Assembly: GCF_025808395.1 (NCBI RefSeq)
Contig: NZ_CP075524.1
Location: forward strand, 1,488,001-1,552,000
Origin: Microcella sp.
Lineage (GTDB): Bacteria > Actinomycetota > Actinomycetes > Actinomycetales > Microbacteriaceae
Direction: 5' to 3'
Length of the DNA: 64,000 bases
The notes beneath the pieces were generated by a model, which searched no databases, was not told where the DNA came from, and saw nothing but the letters and a program-made list of their open reading frames with translations. Position 1 is the first letter of the stretch. Every line of letters begins with the position of its first letter. Made by a program: the position numbers and the translations under genes. Shown piece by piece: positions 34,088 to 42,982 of the stretch.

Positions 34088-35139
34088 GCGGCGTCGCCCT
34101 GGTCGGAGTCGGCCCGGTCGGTGTCGGCGAGCGTCATCACCGGCAGCGGCCCGGCGGGGGTCGCGAGATCGCGCAGCACGTCGACCGCTCCGCGGCTGTA
34201 GCGCGAGTAGCGGCCAGTCAGCGCACCGACGAGCACGGCGGGAACACGTGCGATGCGCGCTCGCGGCAGCCGTGCGCGGCGAGCCTCGTGCTCGGCCTTC
34301 GCGTCGAGCCTGCGCTGCACCTCAGAGCCGAGCCCGAGCGCGCGACCCCGCTCGGCGAGCAGCGCGGCGCGGCGCGCCAGCCGGGCAGCGCGCGCGGCCT
34401 GCGGCTCACGCAGCTTCGCCAGTCGGTCGGCCATCGTGGGCCGACGGGCACCGATCTGATTGGTCTCGTGCTGCCGGTAGTCGATGAGCGCCTCGGGCAC
34501 GAGCCGCACCCGGCCCACCGCCGCCGCGATCGCCGCGAGCCACTCGTCGTGCACCCACTCGCGCGGAATCGGCGCCGCGCTCTCGAGCAGCGAACGACGC
34601 AGCATGACCGTCGCGCCCGTCACCAGGTTGCGCCGCAGCAGCACCGGCAGCGCATCACCCGTGGCGAGCGCGGCACGCTCGGCACGCGTCACCTCGAGGG
34701 CGTCGAGCAGGGTCAGCCCCAGCGGGGCGCCGCCGGCGTCGACGAGACGGGCGTCGCTGTGGGCGAGCAGCAGCTCGGGGTCGGCCGCGAAGGCTGTGGC
34801 GAGCGCGGCGAGCTTGCCGGGCATCCAGACATCATCGTGATCGCTCAGTGCGATCAACTCGCCAGAGCACTCGGCCAGCGTCGCGGCGAAGTTGGCGGTG
34901 ACCCCGAGCGGCGGGTCACGGCGAATGATCGTGAGGCGAGTGGGCAGGCCAGCATCGTCGGCCTTGGCTGCGTCGAACTCGCGCTCGATGACGGCGAGCG
35001 TGTCATCGGTGGACGCGTCATCGCCGACGATGAGCTCGATCGGCGCCGGAATCTGACGCAGGATGCTCTGCACCTGCCGCGCGACGAACTGCGCACCGTC
35101 GCGCGTGCACAGCGCCACAGAGATGCTCAGCTCGACCAC
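34084..35139 (-). CDS. Glycosyltransferase family 2
   Basis: A 351-residue GT-A enzyme: ISVALCTRDGAQFVARQVQS, IVGDDASTDDTLAV, LSDHDDVWMPGKL (donor/metal-binding acidic motif) and HDEWLAAIAAA. DDVWMPGKL is the form found in rhamnan-type and other GT2 enzymes of bacterial surface glycans. It starts at GTG 35139 and overlaps the next gene. The C-terminal 100 residues are Arg/Ala-rich and probably peripheral to the membrane. Confidence 0.8.
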   Translation of the reverse strand: MVELSISVALCTRDGAQFVARQVQSILRQIPAPIELIVGDDASTDDTLAVIEREFDAAKADDAGLPTRLTIIRRDPPLGVTANFAATLAECSGELIALSDHDDVWMPGKLAALATAFAADPELLLAHSDARLVDAGGAPLGLTLLDALEVTRAERAALATGDALPVLLRRNLVTGATVMLRRSLLESAAPIPREWVHDEWLAAIAAAVGRVRLVPEALIDYRQHETNQIGARRPTMADRLAKLREPQAARAARLARRAALLAERGRALGLGSEVQRRLDAKAEHEARRARLPRARIARVPAVLVGALTGRYSRYSRGAVDVLRDLATPAGPLPVMTLADTDRADSDQGDAA

Positions 35140-35213
35140 GTGTCCAGCCTAGAGGCGCGCGGCAGATCGCGGGGAGCCGTCACCAGGGCAACCGCCGCTA
35201 AGCTTCAAGCACC

Positions 35214-36101
35214 ATGACCGGCGGCGACCAGCAGAACGGCGCGGTCGCGGCAGCAGTCGCGGTCGTGACAGTGGCCTACCGCTCGAATGACGTGCTCGCC
35301 GACTTTCTCGAATCGGTCTCGGCGGCGAGCGCCGAGCCCGTCAGCATCGTCGTCGTCGACAACAAGCCAGATGACGACTCTCGGGCGGCCGCCCTCGCCG
35401 AGAGCGTTGGCGCCCAGTATTTGCCGCTCCCCGCCAACCCCGGCTATGGCGGGGCGATCAACGCCGGCGTCGCCACCCTGCCGCCCACCGTGCACTGGGT
35501 GCTCATCAGCAACCCCGACGTCGTGCTCGAGCCGGGGCTCATCGACGCCCTCATCGCCGTCGCTGAACCCGACGAGACCATCGGCGCGGTCGGGCCGGCC
35601 GTGCTCAACCCCGACGGCTCAGTGTACCCCTCAGCGCGCCGAGTGCCGTCGCTGCGCACCGGCGTAGGGCACGCCCTCTTCGTCAACCTGTGGCACGACA
35701 ACCCGTGGAGCAAGCGCTACCGCCACGACGACGTCGACTCGGTCACCGCTCGCGACGCAGGCTGGCTCTCGGGCGCGTGCCTGCTCGTGCGCCGCAGTGT
35801 ATTCGACGAGATCGGCGGCTTCGACGAGGGCTACTTCATGTACTTCGAAGACGTCGACCTGGGCTACCGCATCGGCAGAGCCGGGTATCGCAACCGCTAT
35901 GAGCCCGCAGTGTCGGTCATGCACGTCGGCGGGCACACCACCACCAACGAGTCAGCCGCCATGATTCGTGCGCACCACGACTCTGCGCGGCGCTTCATCG
36001 GCCGCAAGTACGCCGGGTGGCACTTGTGGCCCGTGCGTGCGGCGCTCTCGGTCGGGCTCTCACTACGATCTGCCTGGTTGAGTCGGCGGGCTATATCGTA
36101 G
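35214..36101 (+). CDS. GT2 glycosyltransferase, WbbL-like (rhamnosyltransferase type)
   Basis: 295 residues: VTVAYRSNDVLADFLESV, VVDNKPDDDS, NPGYGGAINAG, LISNPDVVLEPG (DxD-like region), SGACLLVRRSVFDEIGGFDE and FMYFEDVDLGYRIGRAGY. This is the WbbL pattern, the enzyme that in mycobacteria adds dTDP-L-rhamnose to lipid-linked GlcNAc; dTDP-rhamnose genes at 48-53 kb supply a donor. Rhamnosyl specificity is inferred, not shown. Divergent from the gene at 34084. Confidence 0.78.
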   Translation: MTGGDQQNGAVAAAVAVVTVAYRSNDVLADFLESVSAASAEPVSIVVVDNKPDDDSRAAALAESVGAQYLPLPANPGYGGAINAGVATLPPTVHWVLISNPDVVLEPGLIDALIAVAEPDETIGAVGPAVLNPDGSVYPSARRVPSLRTGVGHALFVNLWHDNPWSKRYRHDDVDSVTARDAGWLSGACLLVRRSVFDEIGGFDEGYFMYFEDVDLGYRIGRAGYRNRYEPAVSVMHVGGHTTTNESAAMIRAHHDSARRFIGRKYAGWHLWPVRAALSVGLSLRSAWLSRRAIS

Positions 36102-36143
36102 GCTCAAACCGGATCGTTCTGATCATGATTGGAAGGCACCACG

Positions 36144-36680
36144 GTGGATCCCAGCGTCGCAGCGGGCAGGCGTGACGAGCAGACCGTCACTGAAGAGGGC
36201 AAGTCGATCGCCAAGCTCATCGACGGTGTTCGCACCCGTTCGACGCCCCACCACGTAGACCATCGCGGCTCCGTCTTCGAGATCTATGAAGGACTCAACG
36301 ACTACTGGGACGAGCCGGTCGTCTATGCATACCAATTCTCAGTGCGGCCCGGACAGGTCAAGGGCTGGGGGCTGCACGAGCACAAGCGCGACCGCTACAC
36401 GATCATCTCGGGCGAAGTGTTGCTGTTTCTCTACGATTCGCGCCCAGACTCGCCCACCCACGGCGCATCGATGAAGCTCGTGCTTTCAGATCGCGGTGTG
36501 CGGCAAGTGACGATCCCCCAGTTCGTGTGGCACCTCTCGGTCAACGTCGGCTCGACCGAGGCCTATCTCGTCAACTTTCCGACCGAGGTCTACCACCACG
36601 CTGCACCCGACCGACTGCTGCTGCCGTACGACTCCCCCGAGATACCGGTCGACATTCGCGCTCACCTGCCGATCGTGTAG
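36144..36680 (+). CDS. RmlC-like cupin, sugar epimerase/isomerase-related
   Basis: A 178-residue cupin: HRGSVFEIYEG, then GWGLHEHKRDRYTIISGEVLLFLYD, VTIPQFVWHLSVNVG and FPTEVYHHAAPDRL. It resembles the dTDP-4-dehydrorhamnose 3,5-epimerase / WxcM-like group but is shorter than RmlC at 49082. Start GTG 36144 with GGAAGG seven bases upstream replaces the TTG at 36129. Eight bases before the next gene, so co-translated. It could isomerise a keto-sugar nucleotide; the substrate is unknown. Confidence 0.65.
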   Translation: MDPSVAAGRRDEQTVTEEGKSIAKLIDGVRTRSTPHHVDHRGSVFEIYEGLNDYWDEPVVYAYQFSVRPGQVKGWGLHEHKRDRYTIISGEVLLFLYDSRPDSPTHGASMKLVLSDRGVRQVTIPQFVWHLSVNVGSTEAYLVNFPTEVYHHAAPDRLLLPYDSPEIPVDIRAHLPIV

Positions 36681-36688
36681 CGCCCGCA

Positions 36689-37912
36689 ATGATCGTCAGC
36701 ACGGCAGAGAGGCCAGACGTCGTCGCTATCGTGCCGACGCTCGGCACCAAGGTCGAGCGGTTGCTGAGTGCACTCGGCTCACTGCAGGCCCAGCAAACGG
36801 ATGCTCGCCTCGCCGTCGTCGTCGTCGTCAACTCTGATGATAACGAGGTCGCCGCCAGGCTGCCCGACTGGGTTCGGGTCGAAGTCGTCGGCCTCAACCT
36901 GGGTTGGGCGGGCGGGCTCGCCTTCGGTCGCTCGCTCGTCGAGACCGACCACATTTGGCTCGTGCAAGACGATATGGTGCTCGAGCCCGGGTGCCTCGAG
37001 GGCCTGCTCAGCGCTCTCGCCGACGACGACGGGCTCGGCATGGTTGCACCTCTCGTACTCGACGAGAACGGGCTCGTAGTGGCACGAAGCGGTGGAGCGT
37101 ATCGCACCCCTGAAGGAGAGTACGTCGACTGGCAGCCGCCTGTGGCAGTGCCGATCGACGAGTTCACGACCCTCGAGGGGTACGCCTACATCGGCAGTCG
37201 CGGCATGCTCGTTCGCTCGGCGGTGTGGGACGAAGTGGGGGGCATGGACGCTCAGTACTACCCCGTCGTGTGGGCCGACGGAGACTTCTGCGCAGCACTC
37301 GCTCATCACCAGCATCGGTTCCGCCTCGTCGCCGAGGCTCGATGCGCACACGAGCAAGCGGGCTCGACGCCCAGCCGATTCGGGGCTCTGCTGTGGCACC
37401 GACACCGCGCGCGACTCGAGCGCAAGTGGTTGAAGGGTGCTGACGAGGGGGTCGCGGCGCGTGCAGTGGCTCTGGTGCATCCCGAACTCGACCTACAACT
37501 TCTCACGTCGATTGCTGTCGCCTCCACATCTCTCGTGCGTGAACTCGCGGCGCGCTACGAAGAAGCAGACAGCAAGCTGGCTGAGACGTGGGAGCGCCTG
37601 GGCGAGACCAACAGCTATGCTCTCGCGGTCGAGGACGAGCGAGACGAGGCCCGACGCCTGCTCGAGCTGGCCCGCCATGATGTTGCTGCACTGCAGAAGC
37701 AACTCGACGACGAGCATGCCGCGCGTGCCGACGAGACCGCCACCATCGTCTATCTCGACGACCTCGAGAGCAAGCTACGCCACACTGAACGAGAACGAGC
37801 GCAGATTGAAGGCGCACTCAAAGATGTGCTGAACTCACGGTCGTGGCGGCTCAGTGCTCCACTTCGTCGATTGTCGTCGATCGTGCGACGTCGCGCGCGA
37901 CGTTCAGCCTGA
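36689..37912 (+). CDS. GT2 glycosyltransferase with C-terminal coiled coil
   Basis: 407 residues. The GT-A part (1-270) has VAIVPTLGTKVERLLSAL, NLGWAGGLAFGR, WLVQDDMVLEPG (donor-binding acidic motif) and VVWADGDFCAAL. Residues about 280-380 are a charged helical coiled coil (ELAARYEEADSKLAE...), ending in LNSRSWRLSAPLRRL, a motif at the C-terminus of many surface-glycan glycosyltransferases that is thought to contact the membrane. ATG 36689 is used because the frame above it lies in the cupin gene. The last 62 bases overlap the convergent gene at 37851. Confidence 0.8.
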   Translation: MIVSTAERPDVVAIVPTLGTKVERLLSALGSLQAQQTDARLAVVVVVNSDDNEVAARLPDWVRVEVVGLNLGWAGGLAFGRSLVETDHIWLVQDDMVLEPGCLEGLLSALADDDGLGMVAPLVLDENGLVVARSGGAYRTPEGEYVDWQPPVAVPIDEFTTLEGYAYIGSRGMLVRSAVWDEVGGMDAQYYPVVWADGDFCAALAHHQHRFRLVAEARCAHEQAGSTPSRFGALLWHRHRARLERKWLKGADEGVAARAVALVHPELDLQLLTSIAVASTSLVRELAARYEEADSKLAETWERLGETNSYALAVEDERDEARRLLELARHDVAALQKQLDDEHAARADETATIVYLDDLESKLRHTERERAQIEGALKDVLNSRSWRLSAPLRRLSSIVRRRARRSA

Positions 37913-38681
37913 CTGAGCCCGAGAGTCGGGCAATCTGCGTCGCCACCCCCCACAAGATGATGATGGCTCCCAGCATCTCGAGCAACTCTTCGAGACCGGT
38001 GCCGATGAAACCTATGCGTCTCCAGAGCAGGCGAAGCTCTTCGCCCATGAGGCGCATGGCGACCGCCAACACCTCGATGGCAACCGCACCCGTCAAGAAG
38101 ACGACGCCGCCGCCGATGATGAGCCGTCGCACCGGACCATCGAGAGTGAGAAGAAACCGCGACAGCAGCAGCACGACGGCGACGACAACGAGCAATGCCG
38201 GAAAGATCCAGACCAGAGTGAACCGAGCATCATCGATTCCCAGCAGCACCCACAGTGGGCCTACGAGCATCTCGTGAAACCCCACGCCCTCGTCGATCGA
38301 CGCGAACAAGAAGATGATCGCGAGAAAACCCCAGGCACGAGAGTGCATCGGGTTGACATCGCCCTGCAGCTTCGCCGCAATGACGCTGAAGACGGCAACG
38401 AGCAGAAGCAGCATCTGAGAGAACCAGGTGGGGATACTGAGCTCTTCGTCGACATCGAAGAAGCGGAAGATTGTGGTCAACCACTCGGGCAGAGGAAAGA
38501 ACCGGATGGCCGACTCTTGCGTGAGCAGGTAGACACCAGCGAGGACGAGCGACGTGATGACAAGCCCCCGAACCGCGCGGGGAACGCTCAGTTGAAGCTC
38601 GCTTCGGTCGCTCTGAGTCGGCCCCCTGCCAGACCCTCCCGGGGTTTCGTTTACCGAGAGTTCACCTGAGGAGTCGCGCAT
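37851..38681 (-). CDS. Polytopic membrane protein, unknown
   Basis: 276 residues with seven hydrophobic segments between residues 35 and 260. A conserved-looking acidic stretch, FASIDEGVGFHEML, sits at the membrane edge, with EELRLLWRRIGFIGTGLEELLEM between the last helices. No family recognised. It overlaps the upstream two-domain GT gene by 20 bases, so is likely translated with it, and runs 62 bases into the 3' end of the opposite GT2 gene. Confidence 0.6.
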   Translation of the reverse strand: MRDSSGELSVNETPGGSGRGPTQSDRSELQLSVPRAVRGLVITSLVLAGVYLLTQESAIRFFPLPEWLTTIFRFFDVDEELSIPTWFSQMLLLLVAVFSVIAAKLQGDVNPMHSRAWGFLAIIFLFASIDEGVGFHEMLVGPLWVLLGIDDARFTLVWIFPALLVVVAVVLLLSRFLLTLDGPVRRLIIGGGVVFLTGAVAIEVLAVAMRLMGEELRLLWRRIGFIGTGLEELLEMLGAIIILWGVATQIARLSGSVRLNVARDVARSTTIDEVEH

Positions 38682-41004
38682 GTCGACCTACGATATCGGT
38701 GGCCGCGCTCGCGAATGACCTCTGGTCGGCCATGCGCTGACCAGCCGCGCTCATCGCGCTGAGTCGAGCCGGGTCATTCAGCAGGTCGGTGACACGATCG
38801 GCGACCTCATGAGCATCTGCCCGAACGTCAACTAATGAGGCGACCTCGTGCGGCAGTTCTCGCGCAGAACCAAGATCGCTCACGATCACCGGAACCCCGT
38901 GAGTGAAACAGTCGGCGATCGCCGCCGAGGTCTCTCCGCGAGAGACAGAGCGCAATTGGACGGCGAGCTGCGCACGTGCAAGCCAAGACTCATACTCGGC
39001 TTCATCGACTCGGCCCGTGAAGATCACACGGTCGTCGACGCCCTCGGCTCGAGCCCGATCAATAAGCCTCGTCATCGTGACGTCATCGAGGTGGTTCTCG
39101 CCCACCACTGCGAAGACAGTGCTCGGGTGAGAGGCCGCCACTTCGATGAAAGCTTCGATGACCGTGGCCGACTGCTTCGTCGAAGCAGCAATGCCCATCG
39201 ACACCACCGCATCACGCTTCACGCTCAGCGTATGAGCGATCGCCGGCCTGTGACCGAACGTGACCTCACTCACCTTCTCGCGTTCGTGCGCGTCGATGTC
39301 GAGGCGCGCCACGGCGCCGGCATAACGCGAATGGACAAGAACTCGGTCGACGCTCCGCGCGATCGAGTTCACGAGCGGATGGTTCATGTCGAAGTAGCGA
39401 CTTGTATGGTGAGCCGGATAGCCGGCATGCACAGACGGCATGGTGCCGGCATCAATCGCATGCAGCACCTCGACATCACGCGGGTCGACGATGTCGGGGC
39501 GCGCCAGGCGGGCCACCCGCATGACCGACTGCAGGTTGACGTCGTGCATGAGCGCGGCACCTCCCAGCCATCGGCGCATGAGGGCGAAGACGTCGTAGTG
39601 GTATTCGCTGTTGCCGATGCAGTAGATCACGTCGTCAAACCCGTGATCGGCATGCCGCACCGACGCGAAAGCCGAATAGTGAAACCAGCGCACGCCAGGT
39701 AGCTGCTGTCGCGTCGCATTTGCCTGGCAGAACACATCGACATCGACGTGGTCTGCCAAGTGCGGTAGCAGTCTGGCCGAGTAGTCGGCGACGCCGCTCG
39801 CGAGGGGAGGCATGGGGCCAACGAGGGCGATGCGCGGTCGTTCTCGTCTTCCGTGGGGGTGCGCCCGACGACGCGCCACGTCGTCGTAGGCCTCAAGGGT
39901 CGCCGCCGCGACGTCGTCCCAGCTATACCTCGACGACCCCGCGAGTTCGAACAGCGAATCTCGCAGCGCACCAGGGCGCGACGCCTGCATGATGCAGCGA
40001 GCGATGTCGTCTGCGTCGCTCGGATCGAAACGGGCAGCGGGGTCGGTGACGATGTCGGCGAGCGACGAGTTGTCACCGACAATGCAAGGGGCTCCGCATG
40101 CCAAGGCCTCGGCGACCGGTAGACCGAATCCCTCGTAGTAGGAAGGGAACACCAGAAGTTGCGTGGTCTGGTACAGCTGGATCAGCAGGTGATCCTCGAC
40201 GTAGCCGGTCAGCAGCACGTCGTGCTCGATGCCGAGAGAGCGCGCGAGCGCGACCAGATGCTCACGTTCGCTCGGCCGCAATTGGCATACGACGACGAGC
40301 TGATGCTCTCGACGGAACGCGCGGGGCAGCTGCGCGAAGGCCGCGAACAGCCCGTCGAGATTCTTGCGGAAGTCGATTCCGCCCGTATAGAGCAGAAATC
40401 CGGCACGTAACGCGAGTAGCGACTGCTGGGCATCAATGAGAGTCTTCTGGCGGTCTCGTGATGGCACGAAGGCGTCAGAGACTCCTGCGCCGATCGTGAT
40501 GACACGACGAGGGTCGACACCGAGCATCGCAATCGCGTCTCGCGTCGTGGCCTGAGAAATGCTCACGATTGCATCAGCGTGGCGGGCACGATCGAGTCGA
40601 GCCTGGTACTGCGCGCGCGCAGTGCTGGTCGGCAAGTAGTGCTTCGGATACCTCAGCGGGATCAGGTCGTACAAGGTCACCACCGACGCCCCGTACGGTG
40701 CGTCGAGAGGGCGATAGGCGGCAGGCAGGCCGAAGAAGGGCGATGTCGTGTGCAGCACCTGGGCGCCACCTCGCACGCTCGGATCATCTTCGCGCGTGAG
40801 ACGACCCGAGTGCAGCAGCCCTTCGACAGAGTTCGGCACGGGGCCGGAGGCACTCAGCACCCACGACAGGTCTCGAGTGCCTCGGGCGCGTTCGCACGCC
40901 AGAGCGAGCTGGCTCGTGTATGTCGGAATGCCGCGTTCAGGATGCGTGGGGTCTTGCAGGCATCGCAGGTCGACATGAACCGAAGCACTCACGTCAGCGG
41001 TCAC
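38662..41004 (-). CDS. Two-domain glycosyltransferase (tandem GT4)
   Basis: 780 residues. The first GT-B unit (about 1-370) has VHVDLRCLQDPTHPERGIPTY, FLLYTGGIDFRKN and FPSYYEGFGLPVAEALACGAP. The second (about 385-780) has IALVGPMPPLASGVADYS, MHDVNLQSV and RGETSAAIADCFTHGVPVIVSDLG. GIDFRKN and EGFGLPVAE are GT4 donor-site motifs; the second unit has a weaker ExxxxxxxE version. Tandem GT4 proteins in ABC-export loci often build a whole repeat unit. Start is uncertain: GTG 41004 is taken, overlapping the coiled-coil gene; ATG 41043 and GTG 40992 are alternatives. Confidence 0.8.
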   Translation of the reverse strand: MTADVSASVHVDLRCLQDPTHPERGIPTYTSQLALACERARGTRDLSWVLSASGPVPNSVEGLLHSGRLTREDDPSVRGGAQVLHTTSPFFGLPAAYRPLDAPYGASVVTLYDLIPLRYPKHYLPTSTARAQYQARLDRARHADAIVSISQATTRDAIAMLGVDPRRVITIGAGVSDAFVPSRDRQKTLIDAQQSLLALRAGFLLYTGGIDFRKNLDGLFAAFAQLPRAFRREHQLVVVCQLRPSEREHLVALARSLGIEHDVLLTGYVEDHLLIQLYQTTQLLVFPSYYEGFGLPVAEALACGAPCIVGDNSSLADIVTDPAARFDPSDADDIARCIMQASRPGALRDSLFELAGSSRYSWDDVAAATLEAYDDVARRRAHPHGRRERPRIALVGPMPPLASGVADYSARLLPHLADHVDVDVFCQANATRQQLPGVRWFHYSAFASVRHADHGFDDVIYCIGNSEYHYDVFALMRRWLGGAALMHDVNLQSVMRVARLARPDIVDPRDVEVLHAIDAGTMPSVHAGYPAHHTSRYFDMNHPLVNSIARSVDRVLVHSRYAGAVARLDIDAHEREKVSEVTFGHRPAIAHTLSVKRDAVVSMGIAASTKQSATVIEAFIEVAASHPSTVFAVVGENHLDDVTMTRLIDRARAEGVDDRVIFTGRVDEAEYESWLARAQLAVQLRSVSRGETSAAIADCFTHGVPVIVSDLGSARELPHEVASLVDVRADAHEVADRVTDLLNDPARLSAMSAAGQRMADQRSFASAATDIVGRHARLLR

Positions 41005-41257
41005 TCGCCTCGGGCAGACGCGCAGTGATCGCGTGCACCTCATCGCGCAGCTTCGAGACGGACTCCGTCAGTATGTGCACCGAGTCGAGCAGTGCCTGAT
41101 TCACTTCGCGCAACTCGGTGAGCTCGCGCTCGGCGACGTCGACCGCCCCTTGGTCGAACCGCCTCTCGATACGGCTCAAGTGCTCGTGCAGCGCCGCGAG
41201 TCGTCGATTGACGTAGTTGCGAAACGGTGTGGTGAGCCACCGTGCGAACGCCTTCAT
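40994..41257 (-). CDS. Small coiled-coil protein
   Basis: 87 residues. A basic amphipathic N-terminus (KAFARWLTTPFRNYVNRRL) is followed by heptad-like helical sequence through the end (LREVNQALLDSVHILTES...). Start ATG 41257 has GAGGAGG nine bases upstream. It lies between wzt and the two-domain GT gene, overlapping the latter. No family recognised. The amphipathic start could bind the membrane; a scaffold or chain-length role with the export system is speculation based on position. Confidence 0.6.
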   Translation of the reverse strand: MKAFARWLTTPFRNYVNRRLAALHEHLSRIERRFDQGAVDVAERELTELREVNQALLDSVHILTESVSKLRDEVHAITARLPEASDR

Positions 41258-41300
41258 GCGTGTAGTCCTCCTCGTATCGGCGCCGGACGACGCCCCTGAC

Positions 41301-42032
41301 TCATTCCCATCTGCGCAGAACTTCGATGCCCTCGTCGATGCCACCATCGTGAACGACCGCCCCGTGCGCCAAGACGATGGCACGAGAACAGATGCTCGAC
41401 ACAAGGGCCGGAGAATGGCTCACGAGAAAGATCGTTCGGCCCTCTGACTGAAACTGTCGGATGCGCTCAAGGCACTTCGCCTGGAAACGCTCGTCGCCGA
41501 CTGCGAGCACTTCGTCGACAAGCAGCAGGTCGGGGTCAGCGTGCACGGCGATGGCGAAGGCTAGCCGCACGTACATGCCCGACGAATAGAACTTGACCTG
41601 GGTGTCGATAAACTCGCCGATCTCGGCGAAGTCCATGATCGACTCGAAACTCGCGGCCGTCTCATGGCGGCTCAGCCCCAGTATGGCTGCGTTGAGAAAG
41701 ACATTCTCGCGACCGCTGAGATCGGGGTGAAAGCCTGCACCCAGCTCGAGCAGCGCGGCGATACGGCCTCGTCGCTGCACGACCCCGCCGGTCGGCTCGA
41801 TGATGCCGCCGACGACTTTGAGCAGCGTGCTCTTGCCCGAGCCATTCGCGCCGAGCAGCCCCACGGTCTCGCCTGCGCGCACCTCGAGCGAGACGTCTCG
41901 CAGCGCCCAGAACTCGTCTCTGTGCCGTTGCGAACGCGAAAAATTGACGACGCGCTCCTTGAGCGACTTGTCCTTGCGAATCATGAACCGCTTCGACACC
42001 TGGTCGACAGAGAGGATCACTGGCTGCGGCAT
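41301..42032 (-). CDS. wzt: Polysaccharide ABC exporter ATPase (Wzt-type, no carbohydrate-binding domain)
   Basis: A 243-residue ABC ATPase: Walker A LLGANGSGKST near residue 60, signature YSSGMYVRLAFA, Walker B LLLVDEVLAVGD and switch His in LVSHSPA. The KRFMIRKDKSLKERVV opening is the TagH/Wzt/RfbB-like type. At 243 residues it lacks the C-terminal glycan-binding domain of long Wzt proteins, so export would not be gated by a terminal cap recognised by Wzt. ATG 42032 overlaps the wzm stop by one base. Confidence 0.88.
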   Translation of the reverse strand: MPQPVILSVDQVSKRFMIRKDKSLKERVVNFSRSQRHRDEFWALRDVSLEVRAGETVGLLGANGSGKSTLLKVVGGIIEPTGGVVQRRGRIAALLELGAGFHPDLSGRENVFLNAAILGLSRHETAASFESIMDFAEIGEFIDTQVKFYSSGMYVRLAFAIAVHADPDLLLVDEVLAVGDERFQAKCLERIRQFQSEGRTIFLVSHSPALVSSICSRAIVLAHGAVVHDGGIDEGIEVLRRWE

Positions 42033-42982
42033 CAGATCTCCTGCGCGAAATTGCCCTGCATGCGTGCAAACACGCGCTGCGCGATGACGAGAAGCACGAG
42101 CCCTACACCGAACACGATCGCCAACCTCAGGTCGAGGTCGACCGGCCACGGCTGAGCGGCGACCACTGTGCCGTCATCCATGACTCGCTCTTCCGACCCC
42201 GCGAGCCAGATGCCCCGCTGAAACGCGATGATCGTCACCGACACCGGGTTTGCGAGGTAGAGAGCTTCGAGCCACGGCATGCTCAGGCGTTCTGCCGTCG
42301 CCACGACGAACGACCACGAGTAGACGATGGGCGACGCCCAGAACAGCACGAGAGTGGCAACTTCGACGAGGTACTGGATATCGCGCAGATAGACGTTGAG
42401 TGCCGAGAGGATGATCGCGATCGCGATCGCGTAGGTGGAGGCGACGATGACCGCGACAGGAATGTAGAGCAGGTTCCAAGAGAGCGGGAACTGGCCAAGA
42501 ACCACGACAGCGCCGAGCAGAATTCCGAATTGGATGGCGAAGTTGACGAACGCCGACCCGCTAGCCGCGAGAGGAAAGATCTCGCGCGGCAGGTAGACCT
42601 TCTTGATGAGACCCGCGTTGGTGACGATTGAACTCGTGCCTCCGACGATGATCTCGCTGAAGAGGCCCCACAGGGTCAACCCCGCAAAGATGAAGATTGC
42701 GAAATCAGGAATCACTCGGGCTGCGCCGAGAAACTGACCGATAGCGATGAAGTAGATCAAGAGCAGAGTGAATGGTTTGATCAGGCTCCAGGCGAAGCCG
42801 AGTGAGCTGTCTTTGTAGCGAGCCTTGAGTTCGCGCCGCACGAGCAATGAGAGCAACTCACGCTGATGGAAGAGATCAATGACGGTGCGCACGAAACCGC
42901 GCACGAGCGGCACACGTTCAGCGCTCGTTGTCTGGAAGGGTGTCTCTGCCAAACGAGCGGCTCTCGCTTCTGCCGGTGTCAC
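42032..42982 (-). CDS. wzm: Polysaccharide ABC exporter permease (Wzm-type)
   Basis: 316 residues. An amphipathic N-terminus is followed by LLSLLVRRELKARYKDSSLGFAWSLIKP, the hallmark of ABC-2 polysaccharide/teichoic-acid permeases, then about six membrane helices and FWASPIVYSWSFV. With Wzt it would export a polymer made fully on lipid carrier in the cytoplasm. A long C-terminal loop (LAGSEERVMDDGTVV) lies before the last helix. Overlaps the next gene upstream by four bases. Confidence 0.88.
   Translation of the reverse strand: MTPAEARAARLAETPFQTTSAERVPLVRGFVRTVIDLFHQRELLSLLVRRELKARYKDSSLGFAWSLIKPFTLLLIYFIAIGQFLGAARVIPDFAIFIFAGLTLWGLFSEIIVGGTSSIVTNAGLIKKVYLPREIFPLAASGSAFVNFAIQFGILLGAVVVLGQFPLSWNLLYIPVAVIVASTYAIAIAIILSALNVYLRDIQYLVEVATLVLFWASPIVYSWSFVVATAERLSMPWLEALYLANPVSVTIIAFQRGIWLAGSEERVMDDGTVVAAQPWPVDLDLRLAIVFGVGLVLLVIAQRVFARMQGNFAQEI

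Noticed and set aside
32792..34201. 469-residue + strand open frame, and another at 34288-35217
   Set aside because: These are antisense shadows of the GT4 and GT2 genes; composition is dominated by Arg, His and Glu, as expected of antisense frames in GC-rich genes.
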